From a virus: a DNA stretch of 23,475 nucleotides. Location: IMG/VR virus record IMGVR_UViG_3300025120_000566, positions 1 through 23,475 of that record; one strand, 5' to 3'. Of this stretch, positions 1 through 6,377 are shown in pieces (the stretch's first letter is position 1; each line of letters starts with the position of its first letter). Both the position numbers and the translations under genes were made by a program. The notes below the pieces were generated by a model that was not told the origin of the DNA, made no database searches, and saw only the letters and a program-made list of their open reading frames with translations.

Positions 1-38
1 TTTACCATTTAATATTCCAGCCCAAACTATTTATAACC

Positions 39-128
39 ATGAATGTAGAAGAAAATAGAGTAGATTTAACGCCAGCCATATATGTGATCATTATGGTGGT
101 GGTTTTTTCACTAGCGTTAAATTATTAA
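39..128 (+). CDS. possible membrane micropeptide (29 aa) or C-terminus of an upstream gene
   Basis: An ATG at 39 opens 29 codons ending in TAA at 126-128. The product has a charged N-terminus (MNVEENRVDL) followed by about 16 hydrophobic residues (AIYVIIMVVVFSLAL), so it reads as a single-pass membrane peptide with a short outer or periplasmic-type head. No family is recognised. The same frame is open leftwards to position 3, so this could instead be the tail of a gene that starts before the window. A TATTTATAA motif lies at 28-36, only two bases before the ATG, which is too close for an ordinary promoter-leader arrangement. Small membrane proteins are common in phage genomes, but nothing here proves translation. 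Confidence 0.4.
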   Translation: MNVEENRVDLTPAIYVIIMVVVFSLALNY

Positions 129-156
129 ACCCCATTTCCCATATGGGTAAGGGTTT
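127..156 (+). repeat. nested inverted repeat in the leader before the 303 gene
   Basis: AAACCC at 127-132 is complementary to GGGTTT at 151-156, and inside it CCCAT at 138-142 pairs with ATGGG at 143-147. A second option pairs CCCC at 130-133 with GGGG at 157-160. The two outer pairings share bases and are mutually exclusive. It is the most G+C-rich stretch of the otherwise AT-rich first 300 bases and lies directly after the stop of the 39-128 frame. There is no adjacent T-tract, so a simple intrinsic terminator is not clear; a processed leader or protein-binding site is also possible. Confidence 0.4.
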
Positions 157-207
157 GGGGAATTTCACATCCTCAAATCACTTTTTTTAACAAACTTTCA
201 CTATGGC

Positions 208-303
208 ATGAATATATACGTATCTAGGTATGTGGTTATGTTGAGAGGAAGAAACCTTAGACGGCTTTATGAATTTGATAATATTTATAATAAAATTACA
301 TAA
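208..303 (+). CDS. possible 31-aa basic micro-ORF joined to the next gene by TAATG
   Basis: ATG at 208 opens 31 codons ending at the TAA of 301-303, which overlaps the ATG of the next gene by one base (TAATG). The same one-base overlap occurs at four secure structural gene junctions in this window (10982, 13381, 13788 and 18010), and that is the main argument for the ORF. The product is basic, with a RGRNLRRLYEF stretch, and has no recognised family. Against it, the ORF reads through the late-type motif at 282-291, so transcripts beginning there would not contain its start. Either the ORF belongs to a longer upstream transcript or the TAATG is chance. Confidence 0.25.
   Translation: MNIYVSRYVVMLRGRNLRRLYEFDNIYNKIT
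280..291 (+). promoter_or_regulatory. late-type promoter motif AATATTTATAAT
   Basis: The 12 bases AATATTTATAAT end 11 bases before the ATG at 303. The identical 12-mer occurs at 9369-9380 and 13006-13017, each time just before a gene start. Its last six bases read TATAAT. It is proposed as the target of the gp55-like sigma factor encoded at 8545-9354. This is inference from position and repetition; no transcription start is visible from sequence. Confidence 0.5.
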
Positions 304-689
304 TGGCTGCAATACAATTTAATCAATTAAAAGGACAAGGATATTTATACCCTGTTGCTTTAAGCACTTCGGGACTTGGTTCTGAAAAAACCTGGTCAAT
401 TGGTGCTCCAACTTGTTCTGGATCTGCTTTTTTAACTTTTGAAGCAGTGCGTTCACTAAATGCTGTCGCTGCTGGGGGATATTATGATAGTGAATCTTCT
501 ACTCCCGGATTGGCTACATTTAGCGATTTTGTTGGAATTGATAAAAATACATTAATTACTAGCCAGCATAAATTTTCAGTAGTTATTCCTCCAGGAGGAG
601 GTTCATTTAAATATACTCCAACTATTTTTATCCCTTCAAATACATTTTTCGCTAGAGGAACTGGTGGTATTACTTTAAATTCTATTTAA
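303..689 (+). CDS. small beta-rich protein of unknown function, probably a virion component
   Basis: The product has 128 residues, is rich in Gly, Ser, Thr and aromatic residues, and has no Lys/Arg-rich or membrane segment. Its C-terminal third alternates hydrophobic and polar residues around PPGGGSFKYTP and ends in GGITLNSI, which suggests a compact beta-sandwich. I do not recognise the family. The AATATTTATAAT motif shared with structural transcription units lies just upstream, so a virion decoration or other small structural protein is the best guess. The start is chosen because it follows the motif and an A-rich leader (TAAAATTACATA). The gene stands alone: the repeated promoter module that begins on its stop codon serves a different set of genes. 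Confidence 0.75.
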   Translation: MAAIQFNQLKGQGYLYPVALSTSGLGSEKTWSIGAPTCSGSAFLTFEAVRSLNAVAAGGYYDSESSTPGLATFSDFVGIDKNTLITSQHKFSVVIPPGGGSFKYTPTIFIPSNTFFARGTGGITLNSI

Positions 690-748
690 AAGTAATGCGC
701 AGGAGGCTTGGCTACCGCAAAGAGCTTTCGTATATTTACGGTATAAAT
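686..748 (+). promoter_or_regulatory. Bacteroidota-type promoter, copy 1 of a duplicated promoter module
   Basis: TTG at 708-710 (-33 element) and TATATTTA at 731-738 (-7 element) are separated by 20 bases, matching the Bacteroidota TTG-N19-21-TAnnTTTG layout apart from the final G. About 63 bases, from the stop codon of the previous gene through TACGGTATAAAT, align with copy 2 at 1361-1424. Immediately downstream GTGC (751-754) and GCAC (760-763) enclose AAAAA, giving a small hairpin near the start of the expected transcript. It should drive the genes at 787 and 1125. Confidence 0.7.
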
Positions 749-786
749 GAGTGCAAAAAGCACACATACTAATAAAAATAAAGGTT

Positions 787-1119
787 ATGATTAATAAACA
801 AAAAGTAGTAGAATTTAGAGATGAATTTCAAAAAGCTGTTGAACAATTAGAAAAGGATTTTGGTATAGCTATTTCATTAGGTACAATTTCATTTAATGCT
901 GATGAATTAAGAACTAAAATGACAGCTAGAGTAGGTAAAGCTATTCCTAAATTATCAGCATCTGATTTTCAAGTTGGAGATGTAGTATTTATCAACCATA
1001 AAAAAATAGCTAATACTAGAACATTTGAAATTTTAAAAATTAATAATAAAAATATTAAAGTTAGAGATAGAGATAATAATTCATTACTTACAGTTTCACC
1101 TTCACTATTAAGCAAATAA
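787..1119 (+). CDS. small phage protein with an SH3/KOW-like C-terminal half
   Basis: 110 residues. The first 50 or so are probably helical (QKVVEFRDEFQKAVEQLEKD), then a segment predicted to be strand-rich carries FQVGDVVFINHKKIANTRTF, the pattern of an SH3- or KOW-like small barrel, and the end is VSPSLLSK. Proteins of this general plan are common and unnamed in large phages; I cannot give a function. I choose the ATG at 787 over the in-frame ATG at 751 because 787 is preceded by AATAAAGGTT, almost the same leader as at 1463 and 7486, and because 751 falls in the promoter's leader hairpin. It is followed 5 bases later by the 1125 gene, so the two are probably co-transcribed from the promoter at 708-738. 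Confidence 0.75.
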   Translation: MINKQKVVEFRDEFQKAVEQLEKDFGIAISLGTISFNADELRTKMTARVGKAIPKLSASDFQVGDVVFINHKKIANTRTFEILKINNKNIKVRDRDNNSLLTVSPSLLSK

Positions 1120-1124
1120 AAATT

Positions 1125-1364
1125 ATGACAAAAAATGAATTAATAAATGTAATTACAAGTCTTAAAATAGACTTAAAATACCTTAAAAAAAATTTACAAT
1201 TTAGATTAGATGGTAATGACATAGAAGGTACAAATAAAAAATATGAAAACCAATATCCTGCCTTAGCAGGTACATTTGAAGCATATGCTAAAATGGATAA
1301 TACTACTTTTAAATTAGCAATAAAGTCAATAGACAAAATGCAAGAAGATTTAAAAATAAATTAA
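1125..1364 (+). CDS. 79-aa protein of unknown function
   Basis: The product is Lys-rich and probably alpha-helical, with a hydrophilic middle (LDGNDIEGTNKKYENQYPALAG) and an amphipathic C-terminal helix ending KSIDKMQEDLKIN. No family or catalytic motif is recognised. It starts 5 bases after the stop of the 787 gene, in an A-rich context (AAAAATTATG), and its stop codon lies at the start of copy 2 of the promoter module, so it ends a two-gene unit. An opposing frame covering much of the same DNA is judged a shadow. Confidence 0.65.
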   Translation: MTKNELINVITSLKIDLKYLKKNLQFRLDGNDIEGTNKKYENQYPALAGTFEAYAKMDNTTFKLAIKSIDKMQEDLKIN

Positions 1365-1424
1365 AAGTAATGCACAGGAAGCTTGGATACCCGGAAGAGC
1401 TTTCGTATATTTACGGGGTAAATA
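1361..1424 (+). promoter_or_regulatory. Bacteroidota-type promoter, copy 2 of the duplicated module
   Basis: TTG at 1383-1385 and TATATTTA at 1406-1413 again have exactly 20 bases between them. The block GAGCTTTCGTATATTTACGG is identical in both copies. Downstream GGC (1426-1428) and GCC (1434-1436) enclose GCGAA: the hairpin position is kept although its sequence differs from copy 1. The module begins on the stop codon of the 1125 gene, as copy 1 begins on the stop of the 303 gene. It should drive the DUF932 gene. Confidence 0.7.
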
Positions 1425-1462
1425 AGGCGCGAAGCCGGAAAACAAAATAAAAAATAAAAGTT

Positions 1463-2281
1463 ATGATCAACACAGAAAATTTACAATCAGCAAAATTTAT
1501 GAGTAAAGAGGTAATTAATAATGCAGCCCCTTCAGTATTTACTACTATACCTTCAGATGAGGTTTCAGATAAATATACTCATATTCCAACAGAAAAAGTT
1601 ATTGATGATATGGATTCATTAGGTTGGGGAGTTGTTGAAGCTAAAGAAGTTAAAGCTAGAACTAAACATACAAAAGGATTTCAAAAACATTTATTAGTTT
1701 TTAGAAATAATGATATTGTAATTAAGGGAGAAGATGGTGATACAGTTTTTCCACAAATATTACTAACAAATTCTCATGATGGTAAAAATGCTTTTACATT
1801 TACGGCAGGATTATTTAGATTAATTTGTGAAAATGGATTAGTTATTGCAGATGAGAAATTTGAAGATGTTAAAATGCGTCATATGGGTTATACCTTTGAA
1901 GATTTACAGATTATGATTAAAGAAATGGTAGAAAAATTACCTTTAACTGTTGAATCTATGAATAAAATGAAAGAAACGGATTTAGAAGGAGAGCAAGTAT
2001 TAGAATTAGCAAAATCATTACTTGATATTAGAGTTAAAGGAACAGGTAATACTTTTACCGATGTTGCAATTACTAATGTATTAGAATCTCAACGTAAAGA
2101 AGATGTTGGTAGTGGGTTATGGGAAGTATTTAATAGAGTACAGGAAAATATTATTAATGGTAATTTTTATTACAATACTAAATCAGGTAAACAAAGACAA
2201 GCTCGTATAATTAAGAATTTTAAACAAGATTTAGATTTAAATAGAAATATGTTTGCAAAAGCTTTAGAATATGCTAGTTAA
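1463..2281 (+). CDS. DUF932-family phage/plasmid protein
   Basis: 272 residues. The family pattern is visible: VIDDMDSLGWGVVEAKEVK (about 46-64), QKHLLVFRN (74-82), a central FPQILLTNSHDGKNAFTF (96-113), then AGLFRLICENGLVIAD (115-130), and a long helical C-terminal half. This corresponds to the DUF932 family (TIGR03299 phage/plasmid-like protein), whose biochemical role is not established. The NSHDG and CENGL motifs are its most characteristic parts. It has its own promoter (1383-1413) and an AAAATAAAAGTT leader before the ATG, and is followed by a hairpin at 2297-2329, so it appears to be a single-gene unit. Length is normal for the family and I see no frameshift. Confidence 0.85.
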   Translation: MINTENLQSAKFMSKEVINNAAPSVFTTIPSDEVSDKYTHIPTEKVIDDMDSLGWGVVEAKEVKARTKHTKGFQKHLLVFRNNDIVIKGEDGDTVFPQILLTNSHDGKNAFTFTAGLFRLICENGLVIADEKFEDVKMRHMGYTFEDLQIMIKEMVEKLPLTVESMNKMKETDLEGEQVLELAKSLLDIRVKGTGNTFTDVAITNVLESQRKEDVGSGLWEVFNRVQENIINGNFYYNTKSGKQRQARIIKNFKQDLDLNRNMFAKALEYAS

Positions 2282-2296
2282 TAAATCAAGATATAT

Positions 2297-2329
2297 GCAT
2301 AAATTCCGCGTAGTTTGCGGTTTTTATGC
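2297..2329 (+). terminator. hairpin after the DUF932 gene, possible terminator
   Basis: GCATAAATTCCGC (2297-2309) pairs with GCGGTTTTTATGC (2317-2329) across a 7-base loop, with two T-T mismatches inside an otherwise 11-pair stem. It lies 16 bases after the stop codon. The T-run sits inside the 3' arm rather than after it, so efficiency as a rho-independent terminator is uncertain. It could also be a processing site or bidirectional structure. Confidence 0.45.
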
Positions 2330-2333
2330 GTTG

Positions 2334-2348
2334 TATAATATATATAAT
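2334..2348 (+). promoter_or_regulatory. possible -10 region before the glycan cassette
   Basis: TATAAT at 2334-2339 and again at 2343-2348 lie in a 60-base AT-rich gap that separates the hairpin at 2297-2329 from the first cassette gene at 2392. There is no TAnnTTTG element and no copy of the AATATTTATAAT motif here. In DNA this AT-rich the match is weak evidence; it is noted because the cassette otherwise has no visible promoter. Confidence 0.25.
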
Positions 2349-2391
2349 ATGAATGTCACAGAATAATGCGAAATAATAAAAAAATTAATAT

Positions 2392-3426
2392 ATGAGTTGG
2401 GAACAATTATATCCAAAAGAAAATAATTTAGTAAAGTTATCTTTAGAAAATGGAGGTGTTATAAAACCTCTAATAATTCCAAATGAATTTACAGGAGGAA
2501 CAGGACTTTGTAATGTTACCATTTTTAAAGATGAAGTAGAAGGGTTATTAATTAATATAAGGCATGTAGGGTATGTAATGCATCATGTTGAATTCAATCA
2601 AAAATACTGGGGTTTATGGGGAGCAATGCAATATATGAATCCTGAAGATTATTGTTATTTAGAAACTGTTAATTATATGTGTCGTTTAAATAATGATTTA
2701 GATATAACCCAATATAATAAAATTAATACTTCAAAATTTGATAAAGAACCACTTTGGGATTTTATAGGTCAGGAAGATGTTAGAATTTTTAGATGGGATA
2801 ATAAATTTTATACTTGTGGGGTTAGAAGAGATATAGATACTCAGGGAACAGGTAGAATGGAAATGTGTGAGGTTGAATTTAAAGATAATAAAATCATAGA
2901 GGTTACAAGAGATAGAATTGAAGTCCCTGAAGAAGGGGTTTATCTTGAGAAAAATTGGATGCCAGTTTTAGATATGCCTTATCATTTTATAAGACATGCT
3001 GATCCTGTAGAATTAATGAAAGTAGATTGTGAGAATAAATCCTGTGTAGCAGTAATTAAAAAAGACCCATCTGAAAAAATCGCAAATGTTAAATTAGATG
3101 ATTGTGATTTAAGAGGAGGATCTCAAGTTATTCCTTTCGGTGAGGGGAGATTATGTATTACTCATGAATGTTTCTTCCCTTTTCATCCTGTAGGAAATGG
3201 AAAAGATGCTCATTATTATCATAGATTTGTATTTTATGATAAAGACTGGAATATAGTAAAAGTATCTAAAAAGTTTAAATTTATGGATGCTATGATTGAA
3301 TTTAATTGTGGGTTAGCTGAGGATGGGGATGATTTATTAATTACTTTCGGATACCAAGATAATGCCGCTTATATATTAAAAATGCCTAAAATTGTTTTAG
3401 AAAAAATAGAATATGAAAAATTATAA
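2392..3426 (+). CDS. beta-propeller glycosidase-like protein
   Basis: 344 residues. Repeated strand-turn units are visible: GQEDVRIFRWDNKFYTCGVR (126-145), YLEKNWMPVLDMPYHFI (184-200), LRGGSQVIPFGEGRLCITHE (240-259) and HYYHRFVFYDKDWNIVKVS near 275-295. The series ED-R, EKNWMP and RGGSQ is what I associate with five-bladed propellers related to GH43/GH130-type glycan-active proteins that sit beside glycosyltransferases. Assignment is from motif memory and catalytic residues are not confirmed. It may be a glycan-binding or glycan-trimming partner for the transferases downstream. It overlaps the next gene by 14 bases. No signal peptide is seen, so it should act in the infected cell's cytoplasm unless packaged. 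Confidence 0.6.
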   Translation: MSWEQLYPKENNLVKLSLENGGVIKPLIIPNEFTGGTGLCNVTIFKDEVEGLLINIRHVGYVMHHVEFNQKYWGLWGAMQYMNPEDYCYLETVNYMCRLNNDLDITQYNKINTSKFDKEPLWDFIGQEDVRIFRWDNKFYTCGVRRDIDTQGTGRMEMCEVEFKDNKIIEVTRDRIEVPEEGVYLEKNWMPVLDMPYHFIRHADPVELMKVDCENKSCVAVIKKDPSEKIANVKLDDCDLRGGSQVIPFGEGRLCITHECFFPFHPVGNGKDAHYYHRFVFYDKDWNIVKVSKKFKFMDAMIEFNCGLAEDGDDLLITFGYQDNAAYILKMPKIVLEKIEYEKL

Positions 3427-4744
3427 ATTAGAAGAAAAATTAAATAAATATATTTTTGATCCTAGAAATAGTGTTTTAAATTTTGAATTAGCATGTGAAT
3501 ACTTTGATGTTAAACAATATGCTGCAGCTTTATCATATTATTTAAGATGTGCTGAATTATCTGATGATGATGATTTAGTATATGAAAGTTTATTACTTTC
3601 TTGGGATTGTATGGATAGGATTGGAAGAAACAAAACATTTGAAAGAGGCCAACTATTACATATAATATCACAATCTCCTCACAGACCAGAAGCTTATTTA
3701 ATGATGTGTCAATGGTTAGAATTTAATGGAGAAGCAAGGATAGAATCTAAACAAGAAGTATTTACTTTAATGTATACTTATGCTAGCATTGGAATTTCAA
3801 ATGAAAAAAATCAAAAACCTTTTAGATATTTTAATAGATATCCTGGGTATTATGCTACTAGATTTTATAAAGCTTATGTTGGGTGGCAAATAGGAAAAAT
3901 AAAAGAATCAGAAGATGGAATGATTGATTTATATAATAATCATAAACATAATATGACTGAGGATTATAAAGTATACATATATAATAATATTGTAAATTTA
4001 AGAATACAGGATAGAGTTATAGAGAATAAAAATGAAAATAATAGTTATGAAGATGATATTAAAAATACTAATTTTGTTTTATATGATAAAAGTAAATTTA
4101 ATAGATTAAAATTCAAATTTGAAGGATCAGAAAAAATTGATAAAAATTATGCTCAAGCCTATCAAGATATTTTTGTTTTATCAATGTTAAATGGGAAGAA
4201 AAATGGAACTTATTTAGAAATAGGATCATCATTACCCTACTATGGAAGTAATACTGTATTACTAGAAAAAGAATTTGATTGGGAGGGTATATCATTAGAT
4301 ATAGACCAAAATGTAGTTGATCAATTTAAAGAAAAAAGAAATAATAAAGTTATATGTAAAGATGCTACTAAGGTTGATTATAAAAGGCTTTTAGATGAAT
4401 TTGGTCATAAAACTATTGATTATTTACAAGTAGATTGTGAACCTGCTCATGTAACCTATGATATACTTTTAAGAATTCCACTTAATAAGTATAAATTTGG
4501 TATAATAACATTTGAACATGATAGTTATGAGTTTGGACCTTCTATTAGAGATATATCAAGACAATATTTAGAATCATTTGGTTATGTTTTGGTTGTTGAT
4601 AATGTTTCTCCTCTTAATAATAAACCTTTTGAAGATTGGTGGGTACACCCAGATTTGATTGATTTTGAAATAATAAATAAAATGAAATTAGTAGATGGGA
4701 AAACAAAAAATATTGAAAATTATATATTAAATGATGAAAAATAA
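3413..4744 (+). CDS. fusion of a helical TPR-like domain and an FkbM-family methyltransferase
   Basis: 443 residues. Residues 1-200 are helical repeats of TPR type (VLNFELACEYFDVKQYAAAL, then SYYLRCAELS and RPEAYLMMCQWLE). A linker rich in Asn, Glu and Asp (about 201-215) leads to the methyltransferase. There AQAYQDIFVL (247-256) precedes the SAM-binding motif TYLEIGSSLP (266-275), an acidic LDID (295-298), LQVDCEP (338-344) and the C-terminal EDWWVHPDL. These are the marks of FkbM-type S-adenosylmethionine-dependent O-methyltransferases, which commonly methylate sugars. The TPR part could bind a partner or acceptor. It starts inside the end of the propeller gene and overlaps the next transferase, implying coupled expression. 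Its substrate is not deducible. Confidence 0.8.
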   Translation: MKNYKLEEKLNKYIFDPRNSVLNFELACEYFDVKQYAAALSYYLRCAELSDDDDLVYESLLLSWDCMDRIGRNKTFERGQLLHIISQSPHRPEAYLMMCQWLEFNGEARIESKQEVFTLMYTYASIGISNEKNQKPFRYFNRYPGYYATRFYKAYVGWQIGKIKESEDGMIDLYNNHKHNMTEDYKVYIYNNIVNLRIQDRVIENKNENNSYEDDIKNTNFVLYDKSKFNRLKFKFEGSEKIDKNYAQAYQDIFVLSMLNGKKNGTYLEIGSSLPYYGSNTVLLEKEFDWEGISLDIDQNVVDQFKEKRNNKVICKDATKVDYKRLLDEFGHKTIDYLQVDCEPAHVTYDILLRIPLNKYKFGIITFEHDSYEFGPSIRDISRQYLESFGYVLVVDNVSPLNNKPFEDWWVHPDLIDFEIINKMKLVDGKTKNIENYILNDEK

Positions 4745-5564
4745 AGGAATACCTGTTATAGGAGTACCTACTATTAATGGTGGGAAATGGTTAAAAAGAT
4801 TAATTAATAGTGTTGATTATCCCGTAGATAATTTTATTATATTTAATAATAATGGAAGAGGGTTAATTACAGAAGTACTTGATAATTTTACTAAAAAGAA
4901 ACATCCGTGGATTAAAAATATTGAAGTATGTCATCTTCCTTCTAATTTAGGGGTTCCTACGGTTTGGAATCTTATAATTAAAAGTTATATAAATTCTCCA
5001 TATTGGCTTATAACTCAAGATGATATTGCTTTTACTCCAGGATTATTAAAGAAAATGCATGAAATAACCTTAAATGGGGATATTGATATGGTTCATGCTA
5101 GTAATGGTTGGTTTAGTAGAGGTTCTTATGATTTATTTGTTATAAAAGAATCTGTTATTAGAAAAATAGGTTTATTTGATGAAAATTTATCTCCAGCTTA
5201 TTGTGAGGACCATGATTATGCTTCAAGATGTTTAAGATATACTTGGGATAACCCAAAAGATGGAATTAAACATTATATTTTAGGAGCATCTTACTATCAT
5301 GGTAGAGTTTTAAGTACAGATCCTACTTGCTATCCTGACCATGCTAGTCAAACTAAAAGATCAGATAGTGGAGATATAAGTAGTGAGGAAATGCTTAAAA
5401 AAATTAATAATTCAAATGATTATAATAAACAATATTTAATCAAAAAGTGGGGAAATGAATGTTTACAATATCCTCAAAAATATCCTATGGGTGTTGAAAA
5501 TATTCCTATAGATTATACTAAATATGATATTGATTTTATTAGAAAAAAACATTTTAAATTTTAA
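4731..5564 (+). CDS. GT2-like (GT-A fold) glycosyltransferase, copy 1
   Basis: 277 residues (275 if the second ATG, at 4734, is used). The N-terminal GT-A core reads IPVIGVPTINGG and then LINSVDYPVDNFIIFNNNGRG. SNLGVPTVWN (71-80) is the usual nucleotide-sugar region. YWLITQDDIAF (91-101) places a DD pair where family 2 enzymes carry their metal-binding DXD, and GLFDENLSPAYCEDHDYASR (147-166) supplies the acidic EDHD motif expected near the acceptor or catalytic base. It should transfer a sugar from a nucleotide-sugar donor; donor and acceptor are unknown. It overlaps the methyltransferase gene by 14 bases and precedes its own paralogue by 6 bases. The start at 4734 gives ATGAAAAAT, the same opening as the 3413 gene. 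Confidence 0.85.
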   Translation: MMKNKGIPVIGVPTINGGKWLKRLINSVDYPVDNFIIFNNNGRGLITEVLDNFTKKKHPWIKNIEVCHLPSNLGVPTVWNLIIKSYINSPYWLITQDDIAFTPGLLKKMHEITLNGDIDMVHASNGWFSRGSYDLFVIKESVIRKIGLFDENLSPAYCEDHDYASRCLRYTWDNPKDGIKHYILGASYYHGRVLSTDPTCYPDHASQTKRSDSGDISSEEMLKKINNSNDYNKQYLIKKWGNECLQYPQKYPMGVENIPIDYTKYDIDFIRKKHFKF

Positions 5565-5570
5565 AATTAA

Positions 5571-6377
5571 ATGGAAAATAATTTAATACCAATTCCTATA
5601 ATAGGAGTACCTATAGTAAATGGAGTTCATTGGGTAGATAGATTAATTAAATCTATTGATTATCCTGTAGATAATTTACTTATCATTAATAATAATGGTA
5701 AAGGAGAAATTGATTCCCAATTAGATGATTTAAAAAAAATTGATAATAAATTTATAAAAAAATTACACATTATTCATTTTCCTTCTAATTTAGGAGTAGC
5801 TTCTTCTTGGAATCTAATTATTAAATTATATTTAATGAAACCTTATTGGGTAATATGTAGTCATGATGTAGCTTTTACCCCAGGTTTATTAGAAGAAATT
5901 GCAATTGCTACTTTAGATAAGGAAGTTGCTATGATACACCCCCATGAAGGACAATTTAATTTAGGAAGTTATGATTTGTTTATTATAACTGAAAAAGGGG
6001 TTAAAGATGTAGGTTTATTTGATGAAAATTTATATCCAGCTTACGCAGAAGATAGTGATTTTATAATGAGATTAAATAATATACAACCAAAAATGATTAA
6101 GGGTTTGAAAAATATCCATTTACATGGTGATGAAATTGCTAAAGCTGATGATGAACATTATAAGAAAAATGGGATGCAAACTAAAAAAGAAAATGAGGAA
6201 TTAGCTATGTTATTAAACCAATCTAATGAAATAAATGGAGAATATTTATCTAAAAAGTGGGGTGATGGATGGAGAATGGTTCAACCTCATTGGAATCCTT
6301 TTTGTAATGCTGAATATCCTCAATCATATATAACCTGGGATTTAGATTTTGTTAGAAGTAAATATTTAGGATTTTAA
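5571..6377 (+). CDS. GT2-like glycosyltransferase, copy 2 (paralogue with altered DXD)
   Basis: 268 residues, collinear with the 4731 protein: IIGVPIVNG, LIKSIDYPVDNLLIINNNGKG (25-45), SNLGVASSWN (72-81), YWVICSHDVAFTPGLL (92-107) and GLFDENLYPAYAEDSDF (148-164). This is a tandem duplication followed by divergence. The important difference is at the DXD-equivalent site: copy 1 has QDD, copy 2 has SHD. The later ED-D acidic motif is kept. It may use a different donor, depend less on metal, or have a non-catalytic pairing role. The tRNA-Gln begins at the base after its TAA. Confidence 0.82.
   Translation: MENNLIPIPIIGVPIVNGVHWVDRLIKSIDYPVDNLLIINNNGKGEIDSQLDDLKKIDNKFIKKLHIIHFPSNLGVASSWNLIIKLYLMKPYWVICSHDVAFTPGLLEEIAIATLDKEVAMIHPHEGQFNLGSYDLFIITEKGVKDVGLFDENLYPAYAEDSDFIMRLNNIQPKMIKGLKNIHLHGDEIAKADDEHYKKNGMQTKKENEELAMLLNQSNEINGEYLSKKWGDGWRMVQPHWNPFCNAEYPQSYITWDLDFVRSKYLGF

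Noticed and set aside
741-748. TATAAATG as a possible T4-type late box on the + strand
   Set aside because: It lies downstream of a better host-type promoter and is not repeated in copy 2, where the sequence is GGGTAAAT. Similar words at 7201 and 18449 are parts of A/T-rich leaders.
747-794. 15-codon leader ORF (MSAKSTHTNKNKGYD) overlapping the start at 787
   Set aside because: Copy 2 of the same promoter module has no equivalent ORF, so a conserved leader peptide is unlikely.
1088-1336. 82-codon minus-strand frame with hydrophobic segments
   Set aside because: It is antisense to the 1125 gene, which has correct spacing to its neighbour and a fitting start context; hydrophobic antisense frames are expected opposite Lys/Asn-rich code.
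4113-4295. 60-codon minus-strand frame inside the methyltransferase gene
   Set aside because: It is antisense to the SAM-binding region and has no recognisable feature.
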